A stretch of DNA of 51,301 nt from Myxacorys californica WJT36-NPBG1 (lineage in GTDB: Bacteria; Cyanobacteriota; Cyanobacteriia; Leptolyngbyales; Leptolyngbyaceae): positions 1 to 51,301 of the forward strand of contig JAHHHO010000040.1 in the NCBI GenBank assembly GCA_019359315.1, given 5' to 3'. Each line of letters opens with the position of its first letter. The stretch's first letter is position 1. Positions 26,394 to 36,400 of the stretch are shown in pieces. The notes under the pieces were generated by a model, which saw only the letters and a program-made list of their open reading frames with translations, did not search any database and was not told where the DNA came from. The position numbers and the translations under genes were made by a program.

Positions 26394-28010
26394 TCACCCC
26401 CCGCCCTGCTCATGCAAGCCTCTAGCGGCAGCATGTTCGGGAAATAAGAGTGAGTCAGCCCCTTCGCTCGTTTTGCCTCCCCCGGCTCTAGACTGTCTGC
26501 TTCCCTGCTGCTCTTTAGCATCCTTCGGGAAGTAGTCGTTTGGGTTATTGTACTGCCTGGAATAGATGAAGCCCAACTTTCGGGCTACCGATGCCCAACC
26601 ACCATTGTCCGAAATAGCGCTGTTTAAATCAGTGCGTCCAATCTGCTTTAGTTCTTCATGAGTTGGTAGTACACCAGGATTACCTAGTTGTTCAGCTACA
26701 CGATCAATTTCTGCTCTTAGATTGTCCAGATTCTTCCAATATCCGCGTGGTTTTCTCCCGTAGGACAAACGCAGCTTCAATTTTTGAGCGACTGCCGGGA
26801 AACCGCCATGCATATTCATCGCTGCAGCAAGAGAACTCTCTCCTGCTTGAGTTAAGTCTTCTTTGGTTGGTATAACTCCACGTGTACCTTGGTGTTCAAT
26901 GAAAGTAAGTAGCTCATGCTCAACGTTTGAAAAATCATGCCAGTATCCTGAGCTTCTTTTGCTGAAACTCAGCTTGAGCTTCTCAGCGACAGTCTGAAAT
27001 CCTCCGTGATATTTGCAAATGGCTCTTAAAATATCTTGTCGATCGCTCTCTTTAAGCTCGGTAGCAGTAGGCATTAAACCGATTTTTTTACGTCTCTCAT
27101 TGAGTAAAATAATTTCACGTTTGAGGTTGTCAAAATCTTTCCAGTAACCTGAAGGTTTTCTTTCATGGGTTTCTCTTAAGCTATGTTGTTGAGCCAGTTG
27201 CACTAAACGCTCATCATTTAAACCTGCTTTCCTGATCCAGGAGCGAATTGTAACTGCTAGAACTCCTGTAAGATGACTGATTTCATTTGATGACATTCCT
27301 TCTCTATAGAGTCTTAAACACTTATCAATTTTCTCCTTAGAGTATCTTTTTTGCCGTCCTCCAATAGTTGCTTTTGTAATCCAGGATCGAAGTGTACCAA
27401 GATTTACTTGCATTGCCTGAGCAATTTGTGTACTAGTTTTCCCTGCTTTATAGAGTTCTAAGCATTGCTGCTTAAACTCATCAGAATATTTCCGGAGTCT
27501 AGAAACCCCAGCCTTGTAGACCCAGTCTGTGATCGTGTCTGCAGGTACTCCTGTTTCATTTTCAATATCTCTTGGTTCCCAACCATCAATGTACATCTGA
27601 ATGCAAGCTTGTTTTTCATCTTTTGAGTGTTTGGCTGAACGGTTTGATAAACCACCTTCACGTAGCCATTTTCTTAAAGCTCGTCTTAAGGGAATACCAT
27701 TAAGCTTTTGAATTTCTTGAATAGAGTAACCAACAGAGTACATTTCAATGCACTGATCCTTAACAGAGTCAGTATAGGGATCTGTATGGTGAATAGGAAG
27801 AATCTCTGCCAAATTCTTTTCTGATGATGGATCAAGCTGTTGCTGAACAAGCAATCCTAATTCTTTATAGTAGGGACATGTTTGGCACTTTGTATCTACG
27901 CCCGGTGTAGAACAATCACAGGCAGAACGCCATTGCGGCTTGACAGCTGATTCAATTTGAGAAAATTGCTCTGCTGCCTCACGGAAAATATCTATAGTAG
28001 ATTTATACAT
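26394..28010 (-). CDS. Four-HTH plus three-GYW-repeat DNA-binding protein
   Basis: The 538-aa product has a Cys cluster (C31, C33, C42, C45) that may bind zinc, then four transposase-like helix-turn-helix units at ~80-117, 127-165, 173-212 and 221-260 (for example EFKQQCLELYKAGKTSTQIA). Three ~60-residue repeats follow at ~288-346, 355-413 and 423-480, each starting GYW, with LPT/MPT in the middle and ending GGF..VA.KL. These resemble the repeats associated with homing endonucleases. There is no catalytic domain, and the tail is low-complexity. It starts 33 bp after the recombinase stop, on the same strand, suggesting a joint job in site recognition. Confidence 0.7.
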   Translation of the reverse strand: MYKSTIDIFREAAEQFSQIESAVKPQWRSACDCSTPGVDTKCQTCPYYKELGLLVQQQLDPSSEKNLAEILPIHHTDPYTDSVKDQCIEMYSVGYSIQEIQKLNGIPLRRALRKWLREGGLSNRSAKHSKDEKQACIQMYIDGWEPRDIENETGVPADTITDWVYKAGVSRLRKYSDEFKQQCLELYKAGKTSTQIAQAMQVNLGTLRSWITKATIGGRQKRYSKEKIDKCLRLYREGMSSNEISHLTGVLAVTIRSWIRKAGLNDERLVQLAQQHSLRETHERKPSGYWKDFDNLKREIILLNERRKKIGLMPTATELKESDRQDILRAICKYHGGFQTVAEKLKLSFSKRSSGYWHDFSNVEHELLTFIEHQGTRGVIPTKEDLTQAGESSLAAAMNMHGGFPAVAQKLKLRLSYGRKPRGYWKNLDNLRAEIDRVAEQLGNPGVLPTHEELKQIGRTDLNSAISDNGGWASVARKLGFIYSRQYNNPNDYFPKDAKEQQGSRQSRAGGGKTSEGADSLLFPEHAAARGLHEQGGG

Positions 28011-28043
28011 TTCCCAATTTTCTTACTTAACTATAAATTTGAC

Positions 28044-29516
28044 TCAAACCTTTAATTCAACAGAAATCATAGAATCTGAAATGAAAACACGCTCAACTAA
28101 TCTCATGTAAAATACTTCTCGATACTCTTGTGATAAGGAGTACCAAAAATTAATTTTTTGAGCTTCAGGATGCAGTAAAAATTGCCACGCAGTATTATTA
28201 GTTTTGTCACCTTCAGCGTCAATTTCTGCCAGAATCTTCTGTCGCTGAGCCAGTAGCTCTTTGTCAAATTCAAGGTCAGGAGCATTATCAATCCACTCAA
28301 GCTTCTTTCGGAGTTTGTTAAGCCTTTCCGAGGTCAGCTCTTTTTTCTGTATTTGGTGCTGCGTAATTTCTCGTGCTTTCTCAACCAAGCCGCTAATGAT
28401 AGCTTCGTCTATTTTTGAAAGAGATGTACAACGATGATTGTTACAGCTGATACCTGAATGCATACATGCATAATATTTACGTCCTTCTGAGCCTCCCTTA
28501 AGTTGACACAGAGATTTACATTCATTGCAGAAGACACGTTTAGTAAGATAAAATGTTGCACCTGGTTGCCCAAAACATTTAGAGTTGAATTCTAAAATTG
28601 GCTTTATTTCAGTTTCATAAAGTTCATCGGTAATAATTTTGTGGTCGGGATGGGTATCTCGATGAAGTTCCCATACTTCAGGATTATTATTTCTGCGTCT
28701 ATTTGTGTACTTTAAATAAGCCGTATGTCCACGAAGAATCGGATTCATAAGCCATGATTTTAAGCCTTCAGAAGAGCTGAAAATTGCTAATCCAGGTACA
28801 ATTGCAGGGTTTTTATGCTGCTCCATCGTATAGCGATGATGAAGATGGCTTAAAACAGTTCTATATTTTCTAATGCGCAGGAAGCAATCGACTAACTCTT
28901 GGGCAATATCAGCTTTACTTTGTCCTCGCAGCAAAAACTCCATTGGAGTTTTTGCATTAAAGTGACTGTAATTATCTGGACAGTCTTGAAGAGAGCAAAT
29001 GAATGGTCGGCGGTCAATAGTATATTGGTTGTTAACTATTTCATAGAATAAGGGAGGACGAGACCATGCTCCCTTCTTACTTCTACGGTAAGCGAACCCA
29101 TGCTTTATCCGCTCACGCAACATATTTCGCTCAAAAGCGGCTAATAAGACCATCATGTCAGCACTCATTTCACCCGAAGCTGTTTTTAAGTCTTGCTTAC
29201 CTTGATCAAGGAGATCAATTTCTACGTCACACTTACGAAGCAGTATTTTGAAGTACTCGTAGTCCAATTTGTTTCGGTAGAGTCGATCCCACCGAGTTGC
29301 TCTAACTAAACCTATTTTCCCAGCACAAATATCATCTATCAAACGGTTCAAATCCGGTCGAGCTGAATTGTCTCCAGAGTCGATATCAGAGTAAATCTCA
29401 TCTACACCTGCAGTTATCAGTCGGGCTTCTTGCTGCTCTAGAGCAGCACCTTTAGCCTGCTCCAACGTAGAAAGACGCAAGTAAGCAACCGCTTTTCGAC
29501 CATTTGGAGTTGGCAT
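28044..29516 (-). CDS. Large serine recombinase, XisF-like
   Basis: ATG at 29516 is preferred because MPTPNGRKAVAYLRLST is the family's normal start; the frame is open to 29573 without a ribosome binding site. The ~490-aa product has the catalytic Ser (S16 in YLRLS), the RWDRLYRN and ERNMLRERIKHG motifs of the resolvase core, a recombinase domain (NPILRGHTAYLKYTNRR), a zinc ribbon (FCNECKSLCQ...YYACMHSGISCNNHRC) and a coiled coil (KKELTSERLNKLRKKLEW). XisF-type enzymes excise developmental DNA elements in heterocystous cyanobacteria. No att sites were identified. Confidence 0.85.
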   Translation of the reverse strand: MPTPNGRKAVAYLRLSTLEQAKGAALEQQEARLITAGVDEIYSDIDSGDNSARPDLNRLIDDICAGKIGLVRATRWDRLYRNKLDYEYFKILLRKCDVEIDLLDQGKQDLKTASGEMSADMMVLLAAFERNMLRERIKHGFAYRRSKKGAWSRPPLFYEIVNNQYTIDRRPFICSLQDCPDNYSHFNAKTPMEFLLRGQSKADIAQELVDCFLRIRKYRTVLSHLHHRYTMEQHKNPAIVPGLAIFSSSEGLKSWLMNPILRGHTAYLKYTNRRRNNNPEVWELHRDTHPDHKIITDELYETEIKPILEFNSKCFGQPGATFYLTKRVFCNECKSLCQLKGGSEGRKYYACMHSGISCNNHRCTSLSKIDEAIISGLVEKAREITQHQIQKKELTSERLNKLRKKLEWIDNAPDLEFDKELLAQRQKILAEIDAEGDKTNNTAWQFLLHPEAQKINFWYSLSQEYREVFYMRLVERVFISDSMISVELKV

Positions 29517-29780
29517 AAATATTAATTCTGATACTGATGATACAAAGATACCATATACATGTAGCAATGTCATTAAAGTAACGTTGATACAAATGGGAAA
29601 TCAGAGCTGTTTGTTTTCTCATCAAAACGCTACATTTGGCTTATGGAATTATTTTCTAAGAATACGAATTTCGCCTTGCGTTGCATCGTAGAGCACGAGC
29701 AAAATGTGTAGGTGATATAAGTTTGAAAGTTTTTATGAGTAAAGAAAACGGTGCCTTTCGCCTCGATAGCCAGAAGCGGG

Positions 29781-30480
29781 GGTTGTGTCGCAAAAATGAT
29801 ACACAATTTTCTCTCATCCCGTCCTAAATGGCTGCCCCATCCCTGTTCAAATGGTGCCACGTTCTGCCCGACATCATCTTCCTGAAGGTGCGATGGTACT
29901 GTCGCTATCCCTCGAGCTACCGGGACTTGGAAGCAATGATGGCGGAGCGAGGACACGACTTCGACTCCTCGCTTCACGGATACGTGTCCGAAGTCGTTTG
30001 TCGAGTTCTGGCGAGAACTTCAACACCCAGCGATTGTTTGCCAATAGCATGGTGAAGCCATCGTAGAGTGGTTCGCTTCGCGAAGCTCTGCAGGACACAC
30101 GGTGGATAAGAATGCTGCCTATCCGGTCGCAATGAACAAGTTGAAAGCCGATGAAACGACCCTTGCAGTACCTGCGAAGCAGCGTGCCGAAGAGACGAAA
30201 CTCCGGCAGATTAAATACTTGAATAACGTGATTGAGCAGGATCACCAGAACATCAAACGGATTATAAAACCAATGATGAGGTTTAAGTCGTTCAATAGCG
30301 CAAGACGAACCTTGAGCGGAATTGAAGCCATGAATATGATTAGGAAAGGGCAAGTGAAAGAAGTCAATAAAGGGGAGAGTGTATCTCAAGCAAAGTTTGA
30401 AGAAATCTTCGGAATGAGTGCTTAAGACAATACGATTGACATAGTTCGTTTGTCACTCTAAAGGGTTTGCACACAACTGC
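29781..30480 (+). pseudogene. IS6-family element, central part lost
   Basis: GGTTGTGTCGCAAAAATG at 29781 and, on the other strand near 30480, CAGTTGTGTGCAAACCC are the decayed ends. The 5' coding part reads FKWCHVLPDIIFLKVRWYC, YPSSYRDLEAMMAERG. The 3' part reads MDKNAAYPVAMNKLKADET, LRQIKYLNNVIEQDHQNIKR, SFNSARRTLSGIEAMNMIRK. The middle, with the first catalytic Asp block, is missing or scrambled. Confidence 0.75.
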
Positions 30481-30733
30481 ATCACCTACACAGTGAAGAC
30501 TAAATCTTTATAATCCTTTATTCTGACTCTTCGCCAGTTCGAGAAACCTTCTCACATCCGAATCCGAACCGCTCGATCACATTTCCTTGAACTCGCTTTA
30601 GTTTGAACAGTGACTGCATTTGGGGTTGAGCTGACATATGGGCAAAAAAGCGCAAGAGTTAATCGGTATTTGCTGGTCTCGCCTCCGTCGTGTGTGGAAC
30701 GCTTAGGGCTGCGCTGTGGCTCACCCCCTATGC

Positions 30734-30985
30734 CTACCAGTGTTTCTCGGCGGCTCTCGCCCATAGTGTAGATCGCCCGGTAATCTCGTGCGTATGGCGG
30801 CAGTAGGTTTCGTAGACGGGAGCGTTGATCGCGGTGGTTTGGACAAATTCGGCTAATCCCTCGTCCTGCAATCCCTCGAAGACGACGCCGTAGCAGGCGA
30901 TCGCCTGCTACGGATTGGTTTGTCCAGACCCGGTTCAGCCTTCATTGATTTCGGTTTGCAGGTCGGCTCGCCATGCTTCTACAAC
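30734..30985 (-). pseudogene. Degraded fragment of a cyanobacterial hypothetical gene
   Basis: The minus frame reads VVEAWRADLQTEINEG, two in-frame stops, then ACYGVVFEGLQDEGLAEFVQ, TTAINAPVYETYCRHTHEIT, GRSTLWARAAEKHW and a TAG at 30734-30736. It looks like coding sequence under former selection. The family is not identified. The 30481-30733 interval shows nothing. Confidence 0.4.
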
Positions 30986-31036
30986 AGCGATGCGGTGCCG
31001 TTTGCGTTTGCTGCTGTGGTGATGACTCGCGGAGTT

Positions 31037-31185
31037 TAGGTGCGTTCGGCTTTGAGCACTCTGCGAAAAAATCGCTCCGCTGCCTTGCGATCGCGCTTCG
31101 CGCTCAGCATAAAATCCAGCGTATTGCCTTCCGAATCAACGGCTCGATACAAATATTTCCACTCGGTGCGATTCGTTCCTACACG
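31037..31185 (-). pseudogene. Internal fragment of an IS6-family transposase
   Basis: The minus strand encodes WKYLYRAVDSEGNTLDFML and AKRDRKAAERFFRRVLKA, the central DDE segment (AVDSEGNTLDF) of IS6-family transposases, without start, end or flanking repeats. Interestingly, this is the segment missing from the IS6 remnant at 29781-30480, though on the opposite strand. Confidence 0.7.
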
Positions 31186-31396
31186 AAAAGCTGCAAAGCT
31201 TGTAAGGTGGAGCTTCTGAGAGATAACCTTTTAAGGTGGAGTTCGCAATTTTGTCTCGTGTCAATTATGTAGACCGATTTATTGCATCAATTTTCTCCTC
31301 CGTTTCGTTCCAAAATTGAACGCAGTATGTGGTGCGGAGAGCTAATTTTAGGTAGAGTCTGATCTAGGATCAATTCGTTTCCTAGAAGCAAACTTT

Positions 31397-33061
31397 GTGA
31401 AATCACGATCTTCCACTGAGTCGACGCAATCTCCCAACGAGCAACCAGACTGGGAGCAATTCACTGACCTATGGAATAGTGATGTGACCCGAGTGCTTGA
31501 GTGGATAGACCAAGCGGAAACTTGCCTTGCAGCACTCGATCGTCAGAACTTACCCAAATTTGCCAATCAGATTAAGTTAAGCAGAACTCGTTTACAGGCA
31601 GCACAACAGATTCATCATCAGATCTCGACGATGTTCTCCCTGTTGCGGCAATCCTCAGAAGATCAAGACCGTTGCGATCGCATTCAGGACGAGTTTGATG
31701 CTATTGAAACTCGAATTCAATCCTTGTATCAGCGATTTGATGAACTGATGCATACCGGCACTGTCAAAGCAGCCAAAGAATCTGAACTATTCTTAAATGA
31801 AACGATCGAGCCAATTCCCACCGGCGCGCCGTTTATCAGTTCCCTCGAATCACAGTTGCGAACAGATTTGTGGTTTGATCGAGACGGAACTGCCGTTTTT
31901 TCTAAGGTTGCTAAGAGCAATCCACAGAATTACATTGAGCACTACATTTCTAGCCCTGGTGATGTGACGATGTTGCCATGGGACGCGGCTGAAAAAATTA
32001 TTAATAACTTTGGTTTTAATACGGTTAAGCTTCAGCTAATTTTCGCGGCACATGCAATGAACCAACCAGAGCCGTGGAGTAGCAGCTTTACATTATCCGG
32101 CGAGGATGTGATTAGAAATTTGGGCTGGAACAACCGCAAAGATATTCCTATGAGCCAAAAGTTGGCGGAGTTAGCAGGGTGTGCTTTTGCACTAGATTGC
32201 TTGCTGGTCAAAGTGGAATGGAAAGAAGGCGGAAAAGTCAGCCGTCGCAAAACGCAAGTTACCATTCAAACCTCACGGATGTGGAACATTGCGATTACTG
32301 CAACTGGGCAGAAGAATTTACTGTCTGAGAATCTAGAGAATCTTGAGAAAGTGGAGCTTCAAGTTCAGCCAGGTCTCTGGACAAAAGGGTTTTTGAACCG
32401 AGGCGGTGCAAAAGCTAGAGAAGCGCTGTACCAGTTTGGCTATCTTGCTCAAAGCGTACTCAGAATTGATCCTTACCACAACGAGCTTGCTCTGCGCCTT
32501 GCCTTGCATCTTACCCTTGAAAGTCGGATTCACACTTCTGGGGAATACCGGGTCAGAACGCTGCTAGGCTCTGTTCTAGTAGGATGCTCTGAAAAAATCG
32601 TTCAGGCACAGTCAAATCGGTACAAAGCCCGCGATTTAGTGGAGCAGTGGAATGAAGCGCTCAAGACGCTGGTCAGATTAGGGTGGAGTGTTGAATTTAG
32701 CGATCGCTATCCAGACTCTCTAAAACCTGATAGCCCAATTCGTAAGCCAAAGGGATACGTCAATCTTCTGCTAGAGAGCAAAATTACAATTCATCCGCCT
32801 GAGCCGATTCCAGAACTTCTAACCCGGAAGAAACTAGCCAAATCAAAATCATCGCAGGCCGATAAACAAATTGCTCAGGTTACTTTAGCTCCGCTCACTG
32901 GCGAACAGGTTCGAGAAGCACGAAAACAGCGAGGCTGGAGTCAAGTGAAGTTAGCAGGATTTCTTGGCATTTCTCAGCAGCTCATCTCTCATATTGAATC
33001 GGGGCGCAGAGAGCCGACTCCAGAGGTTGAAGCGAGCTTAAGGAAGCTTCTCAAACTCTAA
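31397..33061 (+). CDS. Replication-module protein with C-terminal XRE domain
   Basis: GTG start at 31397. The 554-aa product has an N-terminal helical region (WNSDVTRVLEWIDQAETCLA), a middle region with winged-helix-like blocks (FTLSGEDVIRNLGWNNRKDI, LALRLALHLTLESRIH) and a C-terminal XRE helix-turn-helix (GEQVREARKQRGWSQVKLAG, LGISQQLISHIESGRREPT, ~500-550). It lies immediately upstream of the iteron region and the CyRepA1-like gene on the same strand. The middle blocks resemble plasmid initiator-type winged helices. It is probably a replication or copy-number protein; the exact family is not identified. Confidence 0.6.
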   Translation: MKSRSSTESTQSPNEQPDWEQFTDLWNSDVTRVLEWIDQAETCLAALDRQNLPKFANQIKLSRTRLQAAQQIHHQISTMFSLLRQSSEDQDRCDRIQDEFDAIETRIQSLYQRFDELMHTGTVKAAKESELFLNETIEPIPTGAPFISSLESQLRTDLWFDRDGTAVFSKVAKSNPQNYIEHYISSPGDVTMLPWDAAEKIINNFGFNTVKLQLIFAAHAMNQPEPWSSSFTLSGEDVIRNLGWNNRKDIPMSQKLAELAGCAFALDCLLVKVEWKEGGKVSRRKTQVTIQTSRMWNIAITATGQKNLLSENLENLEKVELQVQPGLWTKGFLNRGGAKAREALYQFGYLAQSVLRIDPYHNELALRLALHLTLESRIHTSGEYRVRTLLGSVLVGCSEKIVQAQSNRYKARDLVEQWNEALKTLVRLGWSVEFSDRYPDSLKPDSPIRKPKGYVNLLLESKITIHPPEPIPELLTRKKLAKSKSSQADKQIAQVTLAPLTGEQVREARKQRGWSQVKLAGFLGISQQLISHIESGRREPTPEVEASLRKLLKL

Positions 33062-33416
33062 GCTCTAAAGCAGATGGTAGTTTTTGGTATACGTGCCTGT
33101 TCATTCAAAATTGGCATTTACTACACGCTAAGCTTGTAGTAGAAAAATTTTTTACTAAAACTCGCCTCTAAGTCATATGGAGTAGGGATTCCAGCCTACT
33201 ACATATAGACCCGAATCCACTCACGGAATGCCCGGATCGACTCACAAAATACCCGGATCGACTCACAGTGGGACCGCCCTATGTCCTACGGGCTGAGGCT
33301 TTTAGCATTTTTACTACACTCTGATTAGTTTGATAAAACTGATCCCTAGCAAAACACAAATTTGAGAGTTTGACAAAATCTAGCATCCCTATTTCGCCAT
33401 AAAAGGTAAACCTTGG
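33062..33416. other. Probable plasmid origin with iterons
   Basis: Three 21-bp tandem repeats lie at 33210-33230, 33231-33251 and 33252-33272. The second and third share CCCGGATCGACTCACA, and the first is CCCGAATCCACTCAC. Upstream is an A/T-rich stretch (33110-33165) with a small inverted repeat TACTACA...TGTAGTA (33120-33142 region); similar TACTACA words recur at about 33198 and 33312. The position between two likely replication genes supports an origin. Confidence 0.6.
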
Positions 33417-36400
33417 ATGCAGCTTTCAAACTCAAGCCCCATAGGGTATGAACAGCTTTACTCTGCTGACCAGTATCGCACTCTGCCTCAAATTTTCAAG
33501 TTCGCCACCAATGTACACGGCTGTAATAAAGATTGGAACTTTAGGGTACTTAGTGGCAAATTTCAAGATATCGAAGGAACGATCGAGGACGCGATCGCCC
33601 ATATCAAGCAAGGGCACGCTATTTGTGCAGGACTACTCAACAGTCAGTGGCGCTCCAAATCTAACTTCGCAGGTTCTAATTGGGTTTTAGCCGAAATCGA
33701 CAACGCAGGGCTATTGAAGGATGATCAAGGCAACCTCATCAAGGATGCAGCCGGCAAAGGGATCAAGACTTACGAACATCAACTGACGCTGGATGAGGCC
33801 ATCGTTCATCCATTCATCCAACAATTTTGCACCCTGATCTACACAACTCCCAGCCACAGCCAAAACTGGCACCGCTTCCGCGTAATTTTTCGTCTGCCAG
33901 AGTTCATCTCTGATATTGATACCTACGAATCGATCGTTCAGTTTCTCCTGGATCATCTTCCCCACGATCCCGCCTGTAAAGATGGAGTTCGAGTGTTCTA
34001 CGGTAATACCGAAGCCGAATTTCCACTCATTAATCCTGACGTTTGCCTACCAAAGGAGTGGGTGAACCAGGCGATCGCTAAAGCCCAACAAATTAAGCAA
34101 GAACGAGCAAAACAAGCAGAAGTCTTATCACTCAAACGTGAACAGTTCTATCGGCTTGCCCAAGCTCAAGGGTGGGATACCGAGAAATTAATTCAGCAGG
34201 CACTGAGCCACATCCCCCCGCGCACGCCTGGAAGCAGCAATTATCAGGAATCTTGCAAAGTTCTCATGGCGTTGGTCGATCATTATGGCGCGGTTGAAGC
34301 GGAAGTGATCGCTGAACGGTGGAGTCCTTCAATTGAAAGGAATACCTGGAATATTCGCCAGAAGATTCGATCGTTTCGCCGCAAGGGAATCACGATCGGC
34401 ACGTTGTTCCACGTCGCTCGAAACTACGGGTTTAAGTTTCCATACCGCGAGTGGAATGATCCTCAAGAACCAGACCGCAACGTCTATGATGCGATTGTCG
34501 CTGCGCAAGAAGAACGAGCGCGCCTCGAACACATTGAGGTCGAACACCACCAGTACAGCCGGCTTAAATCCTGGTTGAAGGGAATTCAGCAGCGGTTTGA
34601 AGTGAGAGGGTTTGGCAAACCCCACAAAGTAGAGGCCAAAGTGCAGGTGGAAACGCTCAAATACCTTCCAGGGAAACTGTTTAGGCTTGGAAGCTATGAG
34701 AAACCACCCAAGCTCCTCTACACAAAAGAGCAACTACCCCAACTCCTCTGGGAAGCAACAGCTAAGGGCTGGCGGGATATCCTTGATAGTACTCAAACTG
34801 GGGGAGGCAAATCGTACAACTATGCTTTACTTTCTCCGCTTCAACTGGGAGTTCATCAAGTCGAAGACGAACAAAGAAAGCAACTGCACCGCGTCTGGTT
34901 GTTGAGCCAGAGCCATCGAAATCCCTCAACTGAGCCAGCAGAAAGGAGTTATACGGATTTACCCGTCAGAAATGCTGGATTCGTTAAAGATGCAACCAGA
35001 CGAACCCCTCTCGGTAGAGACCTCCTACGCTGGGCAAAACCGGGAGAGCAACCAGACACTGAAGGAAACTGCCACCTTACAGCAGTGATTCACAAAGCGG
35101 CAAACAAAAGCGTATCGATCGCCAACGATACAGCAGAACTAAACCCTTTTTGTGCAATGTGCCACCACAAAGACTATTGCAAGGAGTCGCTCGGCAACGG
35201 GTTCGGATTTCGATTCGAGCGAGCAGAAGTCTTTAGTTCTTCGGTTCAAGTGCGCGCCTCGATCGACTCCCTCCCTAGCTCGGAAAACTATGCTGCCTAC
35301 AGCGGAGACGTAGCAATCCTAGATGAGGCGCTCATTCAACTCAAGCCAGTTCGGACGATCTCCGCGAACTTAGGGGACTTTGACACTCAATGGGCAGAGA
35401 TGGAAGCCAACTTGCCAGAAGTTTACAGACAGTTGAATCCATTACGTCAGGCGCTGAGACCGCTTGTAGCTGGTGAATCAAAACAGCACTACGGCTTTGA
35501 CAATGAAGCGTTGCGCTCTCAGCTGCCAGAAGTACCAGAAAAATTTGTCCAAACGCTAGAGTCTATCCGACAAATCATGGGCCTCAAAGCGTCTGATTTG
35601 ACTCAAGACCCCGACCAGATTCAAACTAAAGAAGAAACTGAAGCGATCGCTCATCTCAAAGGCAAGATTCATCGCCGAAGTCAGAAGCTAGACACCCTTC
35701 AAGCAGAGTGGAGCAACCTCCAGGCCCTCGAAGAAGAATTGAACAAAGGGCAGGGGAGCTTATTCAGTGGGTATCGTTGGTCAGCAAAAGAGCGGCAGGC
35801 AAGACTAGATCGTCTGGCTAAACTACCTGAAGACATTGCCATGCTTCAAAGCGAACTGGACAATCTTCAAACGAAACTAGAAAAATTGTTGCAGGAGCGC
35901 AGCCTATACAAGAGCTTCAACCGCTCACAGTTTCGAGATGCGAAAGTACGAGTAGGTTCAGTACTGGATAACCTACCAACTCAATGGCTCATCCCATTTT
36001 TGGAAGTTTGGAGCGAAGAGATGGCAGGAGCGCTGCGAATCGGTGCATTTGGAGGCTTAGTGGTTACCATTCAGGACGATCGACACAATGAGATTCTCAA
36101 CAGTCTCAAAACTCGAATCTATCTAGATGCCACTGCTATACCGGAAGTTTTAAGTCTCTATCGTCAGATATCTATCAGCAAAATTCTTTGGATTGCACAA
36201 GATCTACCATCACCAGACAATCTCACCTTAATTTGGATAGAGGGTCTTGGACTTGCAGGTAAAAATCGATCGCAGCACTGCGACGATCGAATCAATGCAA
36301 TCCTCACAGAACTCAAAGGGCAATTTTCAGATCTCGTAGTGTTCGACTGGCAACGCAAAAAGAATGACACCAATGCGGATGGGCACTGGTTTAGCGACTT

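Noticed and set aside
30973-31272. A 99-codon plus-strand ORF.
   Set aside because: It overlaps the IS6 transposase fragment on the opposite strand and has no ribosome binding site or recognisable product.
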